Below, piece by piece: positions 1 to 9,056 of a stretch of DNA of 64,000 nucleotides (the stretch's first letter is position 1; every line of letters starts with the position of its first letter). A model generated the notes under the pieces. It did not search any database. It worked only from the letters and a program-made list of their open reading frames with translations, and was not told the origin of the DNA. The translations under genes and the position numbers were made by a program. This DNA comes from Pelagibius marinus (lineage in GTDB: Bacteria; Pseudomonadota; Alphaproteobacteria; Kiloniellales; Kiloniellaceae): NCBI RefSeq assembly GCF_014925385.1, contig NZ_JACSDK010000017.1, positions 173,532-237,531 of the forward strand. The letters are read 5' to 3'.

Positions 1-412
1 CGACGCCGGGGCCCGCGCCCCGCCATTCGGCCTGCGTGGTATCGACGACCACGTGTTCGCGGTCGTCACCGGGAAACTGGCAAAGCTTCACGAAGATGAT
101 GCAGCCGTCCTTGGAGAAAGGCGCGTGGCGGAAGCCCGGGGGATTCAGAAGAAAGGTGCCGACGGGGTAGTCACCGTGCTCGTCGGAGAAGACGCCGTCG
201 AGAACCAGGATCTCCTCGCCCTGCGGATGCCCGTGCTCATGGAAGGCGGAGTCCGCGTCATAGCGCACGACCGAGGTGACGCGGCTGAACTCGCCGTCGA
301 CCAGGTCCAGGCGCTTGCGCCACACCGTGGGACTGGGACTCGCCTGCCATTCCATCTTCGCCGTGTCCATGGCGGCGGGGCGTCTGAAATCAGCGTTGAG
401 GCTGTCGCTCAT
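1..412 (-). CDS. cupin-domain protein (ChrR-like), 3' end outside window
   Basis: The reading frame starts at an ATG at 412 preceded by a clear GGAGGAAG ribosome binding site and runs off the left edge, giving about 137 residues. The translation carries a metal-binding cupin motif: HEHGHPQGEE at about residues 58-67, followed by a second strand region with GTFLLNPPGFRH. These match the single-domain cupins related to the C-terminal domain of the anti-sigma factor ChrR, which bind a divalent metal. The substrate or partner is not known. It is transcribed divergently from two glutathione transferases, with a long inverted repeat in between, so a role in stress or electrophile response is plausible but inferred. 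Confidence 0.75.
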   Translation of the reverse strand, partial: MSDSLNADFRRPAAMDTAKMEWQASPSPTVWRKRLDLVDGEFSRVTSVVRYDADSAFHEHGHPQGEEILVLDGVFSDEHGDYPVGTFLLNPPGFRHAPFSKDGCIIFVKLCQFPGDDREHVVVDTTQAEWRGAGPGV

Positions 413-428
413 TCTGCTTCCTCCCGTT

Positions 429-450
429 ATCTACCTCTAGGTAGGTAGAT
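429..450. promoter_or_regulatory. 22-bp inverted repeat, candidate operator
   Basis: Perfect 8-bp arms ATCTACCT (429-436) and AGGTAGAT (443-450) are separated by CTAGGT. The element lies 17 bp upstream of the cupin start and 129 bp upstream of the first glutathione transferase, in a divergent promoter region. Size and symmetry suit a TetR-type dimeric repressor; no candidate regulator gene lies in the window beside it. The binding function is inferred from symmetry and location. Confidence 0.45.
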
Positions 451-578
451 GCTAGATAGGTCACGAGAGCTTGATCTGCAAGTGGTCCTTGGTCCCCTTG
501 CAATCTGTTCCCCTTGCCCGCATTTGTGCATGGTGCGGCGGCGAGAAACCGCCATTGATTGGGGCGAGGGAGATCCGG

Positions 579-1274
579 ATGACCATCGAACTGTATTCCT
601 GGGCAACGCCAAATGGCCACAAGGTGCACATCATGTTGGAGGAGCTGGCGCTTCCTTACAACGTGCATGCGATCAACATCACAGCAGGCGATCAGTTCGA
701 CCCCGAATTCCTGAAGATCAGCCCCAACAACAAGATGCCGGCCATTGTCGATCCGGAAGGGCCGGACGGCAAGCCGATCTCCGTTTTCGAAAGCGGCGCC
801 ATCCTCATCTATCTGGCTGAAAAGACCGGCAAGCTGCTGCCTGCCGACGCCCGCGGGCGCTACACGGCGTTGCAATGGCTGATGTGGCAGATGGGCGGCC
901 TGGGCCCGATGCTGGGCCAGGCGCACCATTTCCGCCAGTACGCGCCTGAGCAGATCGACTACGCGGTCAAGCGCTACACCAACGAGTCCAACCGTCTGTA
1001 CGGCGTTCTGGACAAGCGGCTCAGCGAGGCGCGCTTCCTGGCCGGCGAGGAATACTCGATCGCCGATATCGCGGCCTGGCCGTGGACCCGCTTCCCCGAA
1101 CGCCAGGGCGTCGAGCGCGCCGACTACCCCAACTTCCAGCGCTGGTTCGAGGAGATCGCCGAGCGTCCGGCCGTCGAGCGCGGCGTGGAGGTGCTGGCCG
1201 ACCGGCGCACGGAAGGCTTCGACGCCAAGGCCAAGGAGATCCTTTTCGGCGCCACGCAGTACGCCCGGCACTAA
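579..1274 (+). CDS. glutathione S-transferase family protein (YghU/YfcG-like)
   Basis: 231 residues from ATG 579; a longer frame upstream has no family similarity and lies across the divergent promoter region. The N-terminal thioredoxin fold begins MTIELYSWATPNGHKV, contains the cis-proline segment NNKMPAIVDPEG (about 50-61) and the glutathione-binding FESGAILIYL (about 69-78). The helical C-terminal domain carries RPAVERG near residue 200. This pattern (TPNGxK, PDGKPISVFESGAIL) is typical of the nu-class/YfcG-YghU group, which act as disulfide-bond reductases or glutathione-dependent peroxidases. It is followed by a close paralogue on the same strand. Confidence 0.9.
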   Translation: MTIELYSWATPNGHKVHIMLEELALPYNVHAINITAGDQFDPEFLKISPNNKMPAIVDPEGPDGKPISVFESGAILIYLAEKTGKLLPADARGRYTALQWLMWQMGGLGPMLGQAHHFRQYAPEQIDYAVKRYTNESNRLYGVLDKRLSEARFLAGEEYSIADIAAWPWTRFPERQGVERADYPNFQRWFEEIAERPAVERGVEVLADRRTEGFDAKAKEILFGATQYARH

Positions 1275-1409
1275 CCAGGTGCTCCAGGCCGGAACCAAGG
1301 CAAGGCGCGGCAGCGTCCGGGGGCGAAGGACAGGAAAGGGCTGGTCCTGACGGCGTCGCGAACCGATATTACCGCTGCCGGGAATTCGCCTTGGCGGCGA
1401 TAAGGGCCC

Positions 1410-1434
1410 GGTCCCGTGCGGGGCCCCGTTTTGT
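1410..1434 (+). terminator. probable intrinsic terminator
   Basis: Stem GGTCCCG / CGGGGCC (one G-T pair) with a 2-nt loop, followed by CCGTTTTG. It lies between the two glutathione transferase genes and may separate their transcription, which would leave the second gene with its own promoter. The T run is short, so strength is uncertain. Confidence 0.45.
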
Positions 1435-1466
1435 GGGTAGGTCAAGATGAGGGGGAGAGTGGGTCC

Positions 1467-2090
1467 GTGACCATTGAACTGTACACCTGGAGCACGCCGA
1501 ACGGACGCAAGGCCTCGATCGCCTTGGAGGAGATGGGGTTGGACTACAATGTCCACCCGATCAATATCGGCCAAGGCGAGCAGCACGCGCCGGCGTTCCT
1601 GGAAATCAGCCCAAACAACAGGATACCGGCGATTGTTGACCCGGAAGGTCCGGACGGCGAGCCGATCGCGCTGTTCGAGAGCGGGGCCATTCTCATCTAT
1701 CTCTCGGAAAAGACCGGCATGTTCATGCCGGGCGACGCGCGGGCGCGCTATATGGCGCTGCAGTGGCTGATGTGGCAGATGGGCGGCTTCGGGCCGATGC
1801 TGGGGCAGGCGCACCATTTCCGGCGTTTCGCCAAGGAGGAGGTGCCCTATGCGATCGAGCGCTACACGAACGAGACCAGGCGTCTTTACGGTGTGCTGGA
1901 CAAGCGCCTGAAGGAGGCCGAATACCTGGCTGGAGCCGACTACTCCATCGCCGATATCGCCACCTATCCCTGGGCGGCCCGCCACGAATGGCACGGGATC
2001 GCCCTGGAGGATTTCCCCGCCGTCAAACGCTGGTACGACGCCATCGGCGCGCGTCCGGCGGTGGAGAAGGGAATGGCCGTCCCCAGCTGA
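1467..2090 (+). CDS. glutathione S-transferase family protein, tandem paralogue
   Basis: 207 residues from GTG 1467, which has GGGGGAGAG just upstream at 1451-1459; an in-frame ATG at 1416 falls inside the putative terminator and is less likely. The protein is closely similar to the preceding gene along its full length (MTIELYTWSTPNGRK, NNRIPAIVDPEGPDGEPIALFESGAILIYL, LMWQMGGFGPMLGQAHHFRRF, RPAVEKG) but lacks its last 20 or so residues. It is a tandem gene duplication that has diverged. Same predicted class: glutathione-dependent disulfide or peroxide reductase in the cytoplasm. Confidence 0.88.
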   Translation: MTIELYTWSTPNGRKASIALEEMGLDYNVHPINIGQGEQHAPAFLEISPNNRIPAIVDPEGPDGEPIALFESGAILIYLSEKTGMFMPGDARARYMALQWLMWQMGGFGPMLGQAHHFRRFAKEEVPYAIERYTNETRRLYGVLDKRLKEAEYLAGADYSIADIATYPWAARHEWHGIALEDFPAVKRWYDAIGARPAVEKGMAVPS

Positions 2091-2125
2091 CCAGGCTGGA
2101 ACCTCATTCCCTGACCATGGCTGTG

Positions 2126-2344
2126 TCAGGCGGAGGGACGTCGTCCGCGGCGGCGGCCCTTCGGCATGGCGATGAGCTCGGCCGGTGCCTTCTGACCCAT
2201 GCCGACAAGATCCATTAGCTCTTCTTTACAGCGTTTCAGGTTGGTCAACTCGCGGGAGTCGTCACGGTCGTAGACCTCGACGCAGCTCAGCTTGATTTCG
2301 ACCAGATCAATGAGAGTTTCGACAGACGATCGCGAAAGGCTCAT
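2126..2344 (-). CDS. small conserved hypothetical protein, 72 aa
   Basis: The ATG at 2344 has AGGGGAATCTC directly upstream. The protein has an acidic, helical body (SSVETLIDLVEIKLSCVEVYDRDDSRELTNLKRCKEEL) and a basic tail RRRGRRPSA. It resembles small uncharacterised proteins I associate with Rhodospirillales, but I cannot name a domain. The basic tail could bind nucleic acid; that is speculation. It is convergent with the second glutathione transferase. Confidence 0.6.
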   Translation of the reverse strand: MSLSRSSVETLIDLVEIKLSCVEVYDRDDSRELTNLKRCKEELMDLVGMGQKAPAELIAMPKGRRRGRRPSA

Positions 2345-2451
2345 GAGATTCCCCTGCTTGTTTTGATTAGCCCTCTGAGAGCATTTTTTAGGCTAATGGG
2401 TTAAGGGGACGTAAAGGCTAACAGAAAGTTCTGTGTAAAAAGGCGCAGGGG

Positions 2452-3414
2452 TTAAGGATTATAGTCTGAGGGGTTGAGGGGCGCTGCGGAGGGCGTCGCC
2501 TTGCGTGCGATCCTCCCCCGCAGGAAGCGCTGCTGCAGGCGCCCGTCGATGACCGCAAGCCCGGCGAAGATCAACAGCATTCCGAGAAGGGCGCTCAAGC
2601 TGATCCGCTCTCCCAGGACCAGGGTGCCGAGAAGCAGCGCGGCCACCGGGATGAGGAAGGTGACCAGCAGCAGGTTGGTCGCACCGGCGCTGGCGAGGAT
2701 CCGGAAATAGAGAATGTAGGCGAGGGCGGTACTGACCAGGCCCAGGGTCAGGAGCGCCGTCCAGGTGGCGGCGTCCGGGCTGAAGGTCCAGGGCTGCTCC
2801 AGAACCGCCGCGAAAGGCAGCAGGATTAGCGCCGCCGCCGAGGTCATGCCCGCCGCCGCGCCGACCGGCGTCAGGTGGCGCAGCCGGCGTCCGTAGATGC
2901 CTGCGCAGGCATAGCAGACGGCGGCGCCGAGGACCGCGAATTGGCCCCAGGAGTGCCCGTCCAGGCCATCCAGGGCCCCCGGGCCGATCAGCACCAGGGC
3001 GCCGCAGAAGCCGATGGCGATGCCGCTCAGCGCGCGGCGACTCATGCGCTCGTCGGCGGTGAGGAAGTGCGCCAGCACGAAGGTGAAGAGCGGGGTGGTG
3101 GCATTGAGGATGGAGGCCAGGCCGCTGTCGATCTGGGTCTGGCCCCACATGATGAGGGAGAAGGGCAGGGCATTGTTGACCAGCCCCATGACCACCAGCG
3201 GCCCCCAGTCGGCCAGACCCCGGGGAAGCCGCTGCCCCGTGAGCAGGGCCAGGGCAATCAGCCCGAGCGCGGCCGTGCCGACCCGCCCGCAGGCCAGGGT
3301 CGCGGGGCCCAGGTCGCGCAGACAGATCTCGGTGAGGAAGAAGGCCAGGCCCCAGACGAGGGCCAGGAGGACCATCTGGAGCCAGTCGCTCCCCTTCATT
3401 TGCGGTGCCTGCAT
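2452..3414 (-). CDS. EamA/DMT-family transporter, 320 aa
   Basis: About ten hydrophobic segments arranged as two EamA repeats are visible, with the typical LALVWGLAFFLTEICLR start and GLVNNALPFSLIMWGQ and SILNATTPLFTFVLAH loops. The second repeat ends with ALLLGTLVLGERIS and LGMLLIFAGLAVIDGR. Proteins of this family export amino acids or other small metabolites across the inner membrane. The substrate cannot be read from sequence. The ATG at 3414 is used; a second ATG five codons later is possible. Confidence 0.88.
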   Translation of the reverse strand: MQAPQMKGSDWLQMVLLALVWGLAFFLTEICLRDLGPATLACGRVGTAALGLIALALLTGQRLPRGLADWGPLVVMGLVNNALPFSLIMWGQTQIDSGLASILNATTPLFTFVLAHFLTADERMSRRALSGIAIGFCGALVLIGPGALDGLDGHSWGQFAVLGAAVCYACAGIYGRRLRHLTPVGAAAGMTSAAALILLPFAAVLEQPWTFSPDAATWTALLTLGLVSTALAYILYFRILASAGATNLLLVTFLIPVAALLLGTLVLGERISLSALLGMLLIFAGLAVIDGRLQQRFLRGRIARKATPSAAPLNPSDYNP

Positions 3415-3506
3415 GGCAAGGAATCCAGACTGAGCGCGGCGGCGCCAGCATAGCGGAGCGGCCGGCCAAGGCTATCCGCTTCTTGCGCCTCGCTGGCCCC
3501 GCGGGT

Positions 3507-4487
3507 TCAGAAGGGTTGCTCAGCCGTGGCGGCGAGGCCGAGAAAGGCCGCGTTCGGCCGGGTGATCAGCCAGGTGGGGATGTCCTGCAGATAACCGCGG
3601 AAGCGGCCCTTGTCCTCGAAACGTGCGCGAAAGCCGGAGGCGGCCAGGAAATCCGGAAAGCGCGGCAGGATGCCGCCGGCCAGGTAGACGCCGCCGCGCG
3701 CGCCATAGCTGAGCGCGAGGTTGCCGGCGAAGGTGCCGAGCAGCAGGCAGAAGAGGTCCAGCGCCTGACGGCAGAGCGGATCGCCGCCCTCTAAGCCGCG
3801 GTGGGTTACCGTCGCCGGGTCCAAGACCTCCGCCACGTCGCCCTGCAGGCGCGTCAGGGCGCTGTGGATGTTGGAGAGGCCGGGGCCGGAGAGCACGCGC
3901 TCGGCGGAGACGTGGCCGAAGTCTTCCCTGAGCAGGGCGAAGAGGTCGGCTTCCAGGCGATCGGTCGCGGCCATGGTGACGTGGCCGCCCTCGCTGATCA
4001 GGGGACGTGGGGCGGGCTCGGCCGGGAGCAGCGCGGCGACGCCCAGTCCGGAGCCGGGACCGAGGACCGCCAGCGGGGCGGGTGGCCCACTGTCGGGAGC
4101 AGCCTCGAGGCCCCCGATCGCCAGCCGGTCGCCGTCGCCGAGGCGGGCCAGGCTGAGCGCCAGGGCCGCATAGTCGTTGAGCAGTCGCACCTGGCTGAAG
4201 CCGAAGCGCCGGCGGAGTTCGCCTTCCGTCGTGTCCCAGCCGGCATTGGTCATGACCGCGCGGGCCTCGTCGACCGGGCCGGCGAAGGCGAGGACCGCCG
4301 TCTGCGGCACCTGCGCGCTGCCCAGGCGTTCCAGCGCGGCGGCGACGGCGCCGTAGGAGGTAGCGTGATCGGCGACGGGGAAGGTGAGGACCTCGCCGAG
4401 TTTGCCTTCCCTCAAGAGAGCAAAACGCGCGTTGGTGGCGCCGATATCGGCCAAGAGGGCCGTTGCCTGGCCAACGCCGGGATTCAT
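3507..4487 (-). CDS. glk: glucokinase (Glk family)
   Basis: 326 residues, the usual length. The phosphate-binding ADIGATNARFALL lies at about 13-25, the adenosine/hexokinase segment LGPGSGLGVAALLP at about 142-155 and EGGHVTMAA at about 167-175, all typical of the bacterial Glk (non-ROK) family that phosphorylates glucose with ATP. The ATG at 4487 overlaps the otsA stop (ATGA), so it is the last gene of the otsB-GH15-otsA-glk unit. In this context it probably phosphorylates glucose released by the GH15 enzyme and returns it to glucose 6-phosphate for OtsA; this link is inferred. Confidence 0.9.
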   Translation of the reverse strand: MNPGVGQATALLADIGATNARFALLREGKLGEVLTFPVADHATSYGAVAAALERLGSAQVPQTAVLAFAGPVDEARAVMTNAGWDTTEGELRRRFGFSQVRLLNDYAALALSLARLGDGDRLAIGGLEAAPDSGPPAPLAVLGPGSGLGVAALLPAEPAPRPLISEGGHVTMAATDRLEADLFALLREDFGHVSAERVLSGPGLSNIHSALTRLQGDVAEVLDPATVTHRGLEGGDPLCRQALDLFCLLLGTFAGNLALSYGARGGVYLAGGILPRFPDFLAASGFRARFEDKGRFRGYLQDIPTWLITRPNAAFLGLAATAEQPF

Positions 4488-5869
4488 CGGGTGCGGCCCG
4501 ACTTCTGCAGCGTCTGGAGAAAGTTCTCCCGCCAGGCGGTGACGTCGTTCTCGGCGATGGATTTGTACATGGAACGCCAGCGCTCCTGCCGGGCGCCCAG
4601 CGGCATGGTGAGGGCCTCCTGCATGCGCTCGGCCACGCCCTCCACGTCGTAGGGGTTGACGATGAGGGCGCCGTCCAGTTCCCGCGCCGCGCCGGCGAAG
4701 CGGGACAGCACCAAGACACCGGGATCCTTCTCGCTCTGCGCGGCCACGAACTCCTTGGCGACCAGGTTCATACCGTCGCGCAGCGGCGTCACCAGGCCGA
4801 CGCGGCTGACCCGGAAGAAGCCGGAAAGCACGCGGCGGCTGAAGCTCTTGTTCAGGTAACGTATCGGCATCCAGTCGTATTCGGCGAAGGTCCCGTTCAC
4901 ATGACCGGCGGTGGCTTCGAGTTCGCGCTTCATGTCGATGTAGTCGGCCACGTCGGAACGCGACGGCGGATTGATCTGCAGGAAGACCACCTTGCCGCGG
5001 TTGTCCGGATAGGCAGCCAGCAGGTGCTCGAAGGCTTCGACGCGCTTGATCAGTCCCTTGGAGTAGTCGAGACGGTCGACACCGATCATCAGATCGCGCT
5101 TGCCGAGGCTTTCGAGGAGGCGGTGGACCTGTTTGCTGTCTTCGCTCTCCACCGCCATCTGGGCGAACATCTCGGTATCGATGCCGATGGGAAAGGCCTG
5201 AGCCTTCAGCGCTCGGCCGAAAACCTTGATGGTACCGTCATCGCCAATTTCTCCGCCGGCCTCGCGCCGGATGTAGTCCTGGAAGCAGTGCAGGTGGTCG
5301 ACGGTCTGGAAGCCGAGCAGGTCATAGGCGCAGAGCGCCTTGACGATCTCGCGGTGCTGGGGCAGAGCCAGCAGGACCTCAAGGGAGGGCCAGGGAATGT
5401 GCAGGAAGAAGCCCATTTTCTGTTTGCAGCCGGCGCTGCGCAGAATCTCCGCCAGCAGCAGAAAATGGTAGTCATGGACCCAGACAACATCCGTGTCTTC
5501 CAGCATCGGCTGTAGCCGGTGCGCGAAGAGCGTGTTGACGCGCTGATAGCCGGCCCAGGTGCGTTGGGCAAACTCCGCGAGGTCGAGGCGATAGTGGAAG
5601 AGGGGCCAGAGCGTCGAATTGGCGAAACCGACGTAGTATTCGTCGTAGTCGCGCTGGGTCATGTCGATCGTCGCGTAGGTGATCTTGCCGGCCTGGGTCA
5701 AGGTGGGCTGGCCGTAGTCCCTCTCCAGGACCTTGCCGCTCCAACCGAACCAGATGCCGCCGCGCGCGCGCAGCGCGGCGCGGACCGCAACCGCCAGACC
5801 GCCTTCTGCGCCCGGCCGGGACTGCTTGACCGCGGCGACGCGATTTGAGACGACGACCAGACGGCTCAA
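4484..5869 (-). CDS. otsA: trehalose-6-phosphate synthase
   Basis: 461 residues, a GT20 glycosyltransferase joining UDP-glucose and glucose 6-phosphate. Visible signatures: LVVVSNRVA at the N-terminus, [12 protein letters not shown] (about 129-140), [12 protein letters not shown] (about 262-273), [17 protein letters not shown] and [19 protein letters not shown] near the C-terminal third. The likely start is TTG 5869, which overlaps the TGA of the upstream GH15 gene (ATTGA) and is preceded by GGAGGAAGCTTA, an excellent ribosome binding site. The non-ATG start and overlap suggest translational coupling. Confidence 0.93.
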   Translation of the reverse strand: MSRLVVVSNRVAAVKQSRPGAEGGLAVAVRAALRARGGIWFGWSGKVLERDYGQPTLTQAGKITYATIDMTQRDYDEYYVGFANSTLWPLFHYRLDLAEFAQRTWAGYQRVNTLFAHRLQPMLEDTDVVWVHDYHFLLLAEILRSAGCKQKMGFFLHIPWPSLEVLLALPQHREIVKALCAYDLLGFQTVDHLHCFQDYIRREAGGEIGDDGTIKVFGRALKAQAFPIGIDTEMFAQMAVESEDSKQVHRLLESLGKRDLMIGVDRLDYSKGLIKRVEAFEHLLAAYPDNRGKVVFLQINPPSRSDVADYIDMKRELEATAGHVNGTFAEYDWMPIRYLNKSFSRRVLSGFFRVSRVGLVTPLRDGMNLVAKEFVAAQSEKDPGVLVLSRFAGAARELDGALIVNPYDVEGVAERMQEALTMPLGARQERWRSMYKSIAENDVTAWRENFLQTLQKSGRTR

Positions 5870-7665
5870 TAAGCTTCCTCCCAGGTTTTTGACAGGCGCA
5901 TGGCGGAGTTTATCAGGCCAACCATGGAATAGGTCTGTGGAAAGTTGCCCCAGAGTTCCTGTGTGTCGGTCGCCATGTCTTCCGACAACAGGCCCAGGGG
6001 GTTGCGGGCGGCCAGCATGGTCTCGAAGAGCTCGCGTGCCTCATCGGTACGACCGACCGCCGCCAGGGCATCGATGTACCAGAAGGTGCAGACGTTGAAG
6101 GCGACCTCCGGCGCTCCGAAGTCGTCGGCCGCCACATAGCGATGCAGGAAGCGATCATGCTTCAGCTGCTTTTCGACCTGCGCCAGGGTGCCGAGAAAGC
6201 GCGGATCGTCCGCCGGCAGAAAGCCGATCTCCTGCAGGCAGAGAAGGCTGGCGTCCATATCCTCGCCGTCGAAGGTCGAGACCAGGGAGTTGAGGCGGCT
6301 GTTCCAGGCGCGCTCCAGGATGCCGTCGCGGATGGTCTTTGCACCCTTGGCCCAGAAGTCGTGGCGTTCGGTCATTTCCAGGCGCGCCGCGATCCGGGCC
6401 AAGCGGTCGCAGGCGGCCCAGCACATGACCGCCGAGTAGGTGTGGACCTGCTGGCGGGTCCGCAGTTCCCACAATCCGGCATCGGGCTTGTCCCAGAGGT
6501 GCAGCGCCTTGTGGCCCAGGCTCTCCAGCTTTTCGAAGAAGCTGACGTCGCCCGGATGGTCCAAGCGGCAGTCGAAGAAGCTGTGAGTGGTGGCGAGGAT
6601 GACGCTGCCGTAGCCGTCGTTCTGGATCTGTGTGTAGGCTCCGTTGCCGATGCGCACCGGTCCCATACCGCGATAGCCGGAGAGCGACTCGCAGACAGCC
6701 TCGTCGAGGCGCACCTCCTGCGAAATGCCGAAGACCGGCTGCAGATGCCCGTCATCGGCGTTGGCGCCGACGTTGGAGGAGACGATGTTGGAAATGTAGC
6801 TGAGGTAGCCTTCCATGGTCTTGGTCGCGCCGAGGCGGTTGAGGGCGTGAACCACGAAGTAGGTATCGCGCAGCCAGCAGTAGCGGTAGTCCCAATTGCG
6901 GCCGGAATTCGGTGATTCCGGGATCGAAGTGGTCATCGCGGCGATGATGGCGCCGGTTTCCTCGAAGCTGCAGAGTTTCAAGGTGATGGAGGCGCGGATG
7001 ACCGCTTCCTGCCACTCGAAAGGCAGGGCCAGATAGCGCGTCCACTCCCGCCAGTACTCGTCGGTGTTGCGGAAGAACTCCTGGCTGGTCTTGTCGATCG
7101 GCGCGGTCAGGCTCTCATCCGGTCCGAGGATCAATGTGATGGGCCGCTCGAGAATGAAGGGAACTTCATCGTTTATGTAAGTAATGGGGGCGTCGGTCGT
7201 CAGGCGCAGCGTCAGGTTTGGCATGACATAGCGCAAGTGGTTGCTGCCCCGGGTTTTCTCGGGGTCGCCCTTGCCGTAGTCGTAGGTCGGCCGGACCTTG
7301 ATGCAGATGCGCGGACTGCCGGAAAGGGCGCGGAGGTGGCGCACGATGGTCGGCGGTCGAAAAATGCGGCCGTGGTGTTTGAAGCGCGGCGCGAAGTCCG
7401 TCACTTCGACGACGCCGTCGCCTGAATCGTAGAGCCGCGTCACGACCACGGCGGAATTGCGACGGTAGTACTGCTCGGAGCGGGTGAAACCCAGGAGCTC
7501 GATGTCGTAGATCCCACGGCCACCGGAGTTCTCGCCATTGAGCAGGCCGGAGAAGACCGGGTCGCTGTCGAGCCGCGGCATGCAGGACCAGACGATCCTG
7601 GCCTTGGAGTCGATGAGCGCGCCGAAGGTGCAGTTGCCGATGATGGCCAAGTCTAGTGAACTCAA
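5866..7665 (-). CDS. glycoside hydrolase family 15 protein (trehalase/glucoamylase-like)
   Basis: 599 residues, the usual length for bacterial GH15. It has the N-terminal LAIIGNCTFGALID, the catalytic-domain signature GRNWDYRYCWLRDTYF (about 256-271) and the C-terminal GNFPQTYSMVGLINSA. GH15 members hydrolyse alpha-glucosidic bonds; several bacterial members next to ots genes are trehalases, so release of glucose from trehalose is the best guess, with other alpha-glucosides possible. The start is TTG 7665, overlapping the otsB stop and following GGAGGGAGAAACGCC. It sits between otsB and otsA, which implies turnover as well as synthesis from one transcript. Confidence 0.9.
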   Translation of the reverse strand: MSSLDLAIIGNCTFGALIDSKARIVWSCMPRLDSDPVFSGLLNGENSGGRGIYDIELLGFTRSEQYYRRNSAVVVTRLYDSGDGVVEVTDFAPRFKHHGRIFRPPTIVRHLRALSGSPRICIKVRPTYDYGKGDPEKTRGSNHLRYVMPNLTLRLTTDAPITYINDEVPFILERPITLILGPDESLTAPIDKTSQEFFRNTDEYWREWTRYLALPFEWQEAVIRASITLKLCSFEETGAIIAAMTTSIPESPNSGRNWDYRYCWLRDTYFVVHALNRLGATKTMEGYLSYISNIVSSNVGANADDGHLQPVFGISQEVRLDEAVCESLSGYRGMGPVRIGNGAYTQIQNDGYGSVILATTHSFFDCRLDHPGDVSFFEKLESLGHKALHLWDKPDAGLWELRTRQQVHTYSAVMCWAACDRLARIAARLEMTERHDFWAKGAKTIRDGILERAWNSRLNSLVSTFDGEDMDASLLCLQEIGFLPADDPRFLGTLAQVEKQLKHDRFLHRYVAADDFGAPEVAFNVCTFWYIDALAAVGRTDEARELFETMLAARNPLGLLSEDMATDTQELWGNFPQTYSMVGLINSAMRLSKTWEEAY

Positions 7666-8531
7666 GGCGTTTCTCCCTCCAGTCCGGTCGCGACCCAGGG
7701 CCGCAGCCAGGCGACAACCGCATCCTCGTCCGGCAGGCTGTAGGCTGCGGCACTGTTCTCATCAAAGCCGACACGGATTGAAAGGCCGCCCATCCGGTTG
7801 ACGCTTTGAAAGCCGTCCTCGTCGGTTACATCGTCGCCGATGAAGACCGGGACGCGTCCGGCGAAAGGCGGTTCCTCCAAGAACGCTTCGATCGCGGTCC
7901 CCTTGTTGGCGCCTCCCGGCTTTACCTCGACCACCATCTTGCCGCGCTTCAGTTCGAGGGGAGAGGGGCTGGCCTCGACCAGTTTGCCGATAAAAGCTTT
8001 CAGCTCCGACTCAAGGGCGGGCGCGTTGCGGTAGTGCAAGGCGAGGGACTGCTGCTTGTCTTCGAGGAGAAGGCCTTCGCGCGCTTCGACGAACTTCGTT
8101 AGCGGCCCGCGCAGCGGGTCCAGCATCTCAGCGCCGGCAACCCGGTGGATCACGCCGTCGGCGTTGCGCCGCTCCAGGCCGTGGACGCCGGCGCTGGGCA
8201 GCTTCAGCGGCGCGAACAAGCCGTCGAGGTCGCTGATCGTGCGTCCGCTGATGAGGGCGACAGCGCCGTTCAGCCTGTCCTTGAGCCGCTCCAGGAGAGA
8301 GAGCAGTTGCGCGGGGACATGAACGGCGTCGGGATGATCGGCGATGGAAAGCAGCGTCCCGTCCACATCGAGGAAGAGGGCATGCGTTCGCGAAGAAGCG
8401 GGCAGTTCGGGCGCTTCCCCTTGCATGTTGCCGTGTTCGCCATTTCCTGAAGCTTCTTCGCGGTCGGCGCCCGATAAAAGCGAGCGGGCGGCGGGAAGTG
8501 GTTTGGACTGAGAAACCGCGTTGGACTTCAA
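7662..8531 (-). CDS. otsB: trehalose-6-phosphate phosphatase
   Basis: HAD-superfamily phosphatase with motif I FLDVDGTLLS (about 53-62) and the motif III/IV segment FIGDDVTDEDGF (about 236-247). It removes phosphate from trehalose 6-phosphate made by OtsA. The start is uncertain: the longest frame begins at TTG 8531 without a clear ribosome binding site, while ATG 8426 would begin just before the HAD core and gives a length nearer the family norm. It is the first gene of the four-gene trehalose operon. Confidence 0.9.
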   Translation of the reverse strand: MKSNAVSQSKPLPAARSLLSGADREEASGNGEHGNMQGEAPELPASSRTHALFLDVDGTLLSIADHPDAVHVPAQLLSLLERLKDRLNGAVALISGRTISDLDGLFAPLKLPSAGVHGLERRNADGVIHRVAGAEMLDPLRGPLTKFVEAREGLLLEDKQQSLALHYRNAPALESELKAFIGKLVEASPSPLELKRGKMVVEVKPGGANKGTAIEAFLEEPPFAGRVPVFIGDDVTDEDGFQSVNRMGGLSIRVGFDENSAAAYSLPDEDAVVAWLRPWVATGLEGETP

Positions 8532-8689
8532 TGGTGCTTGTGCCTAGCTCTCGTCTTCAAGGCAGCGGCAGTGAGGTGATCTCGTTTGCTGCCCTAATTG
8601 AAGTAACTGCCGAGCCTATCGAAGGCAAGGTATTCATTACATTTCATTCGCTTCGCACGCAAACGGACGCAGGCGCCGCGCGGGTGTTT

Positions 8690-8875
8690 TCATTCGATCT
8701 CTTCCTTTGTGAGCAGGTCTTGGGGCCGGTCTCTGCCGGTCAGTTCGGCAAACACCGAGAGCAGGAAGCGAGTCTCGAAAATGGCGTCGCGCGCAGCGGC
8801 ATTCTGCCGTGGTGCTTCCCGACATTGAGCCCCGTGAGAGGAGGGACGCTCCGCTGGTTGTTCCGATGTCGGCAT
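8690..8875 (-). CDS. small hypothetical protein, 61 aa
   Basis: The ATG at 8875 has GGAGAGAACTGAC upstream, a convincing ribosome binding site, and the frame stays open for 61 codons. The C-terminal half (RDAIFETRFLLSVFAELTGRDRPQDLLTKEEIE) looks like a folded amphipathic helix pair, unlike random sequence; the N-terminus is low complexity. No family recognised. The half-sites TTCGCAAT (8928-8935) and TGCAAT (8940-8945) upstream resemble the operator of the nearby S24 repressor, so it may be a target of that repressor. Confidence 0.45.
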   Translation of the reverse strand: MPTSEQPAERPSSHGAQCREAPRQNAAARDAIFETRFLLSVFAELTGRDRPQDLLTKEEIE

Positions 8876-9056
8876 GTCAGTTCTCTCCGCACGTCATCAG
8901 CTCAGATCTTAGGTGTATTTTACGATATTCGCAATTATCTGCAATCAGAAAACGCCATCACTAGAAAATATTCGACCGATGAGTTAGCGCCGCTGGCGCC
9001 GTCAAATCGCGAGAGGACCAGCGGATTTATGAAATCCGCAATCAGCGAAGGCGCCG

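Noticed and set aside
390..1994. A 534-aa open frame on the minus strand across both glutathione transferase genes
   Set aside because: It is the antisense shadow of two high-G+C genes, is itself internally repeated because the genes are paralogues, and has no domain or ribosome binding site.
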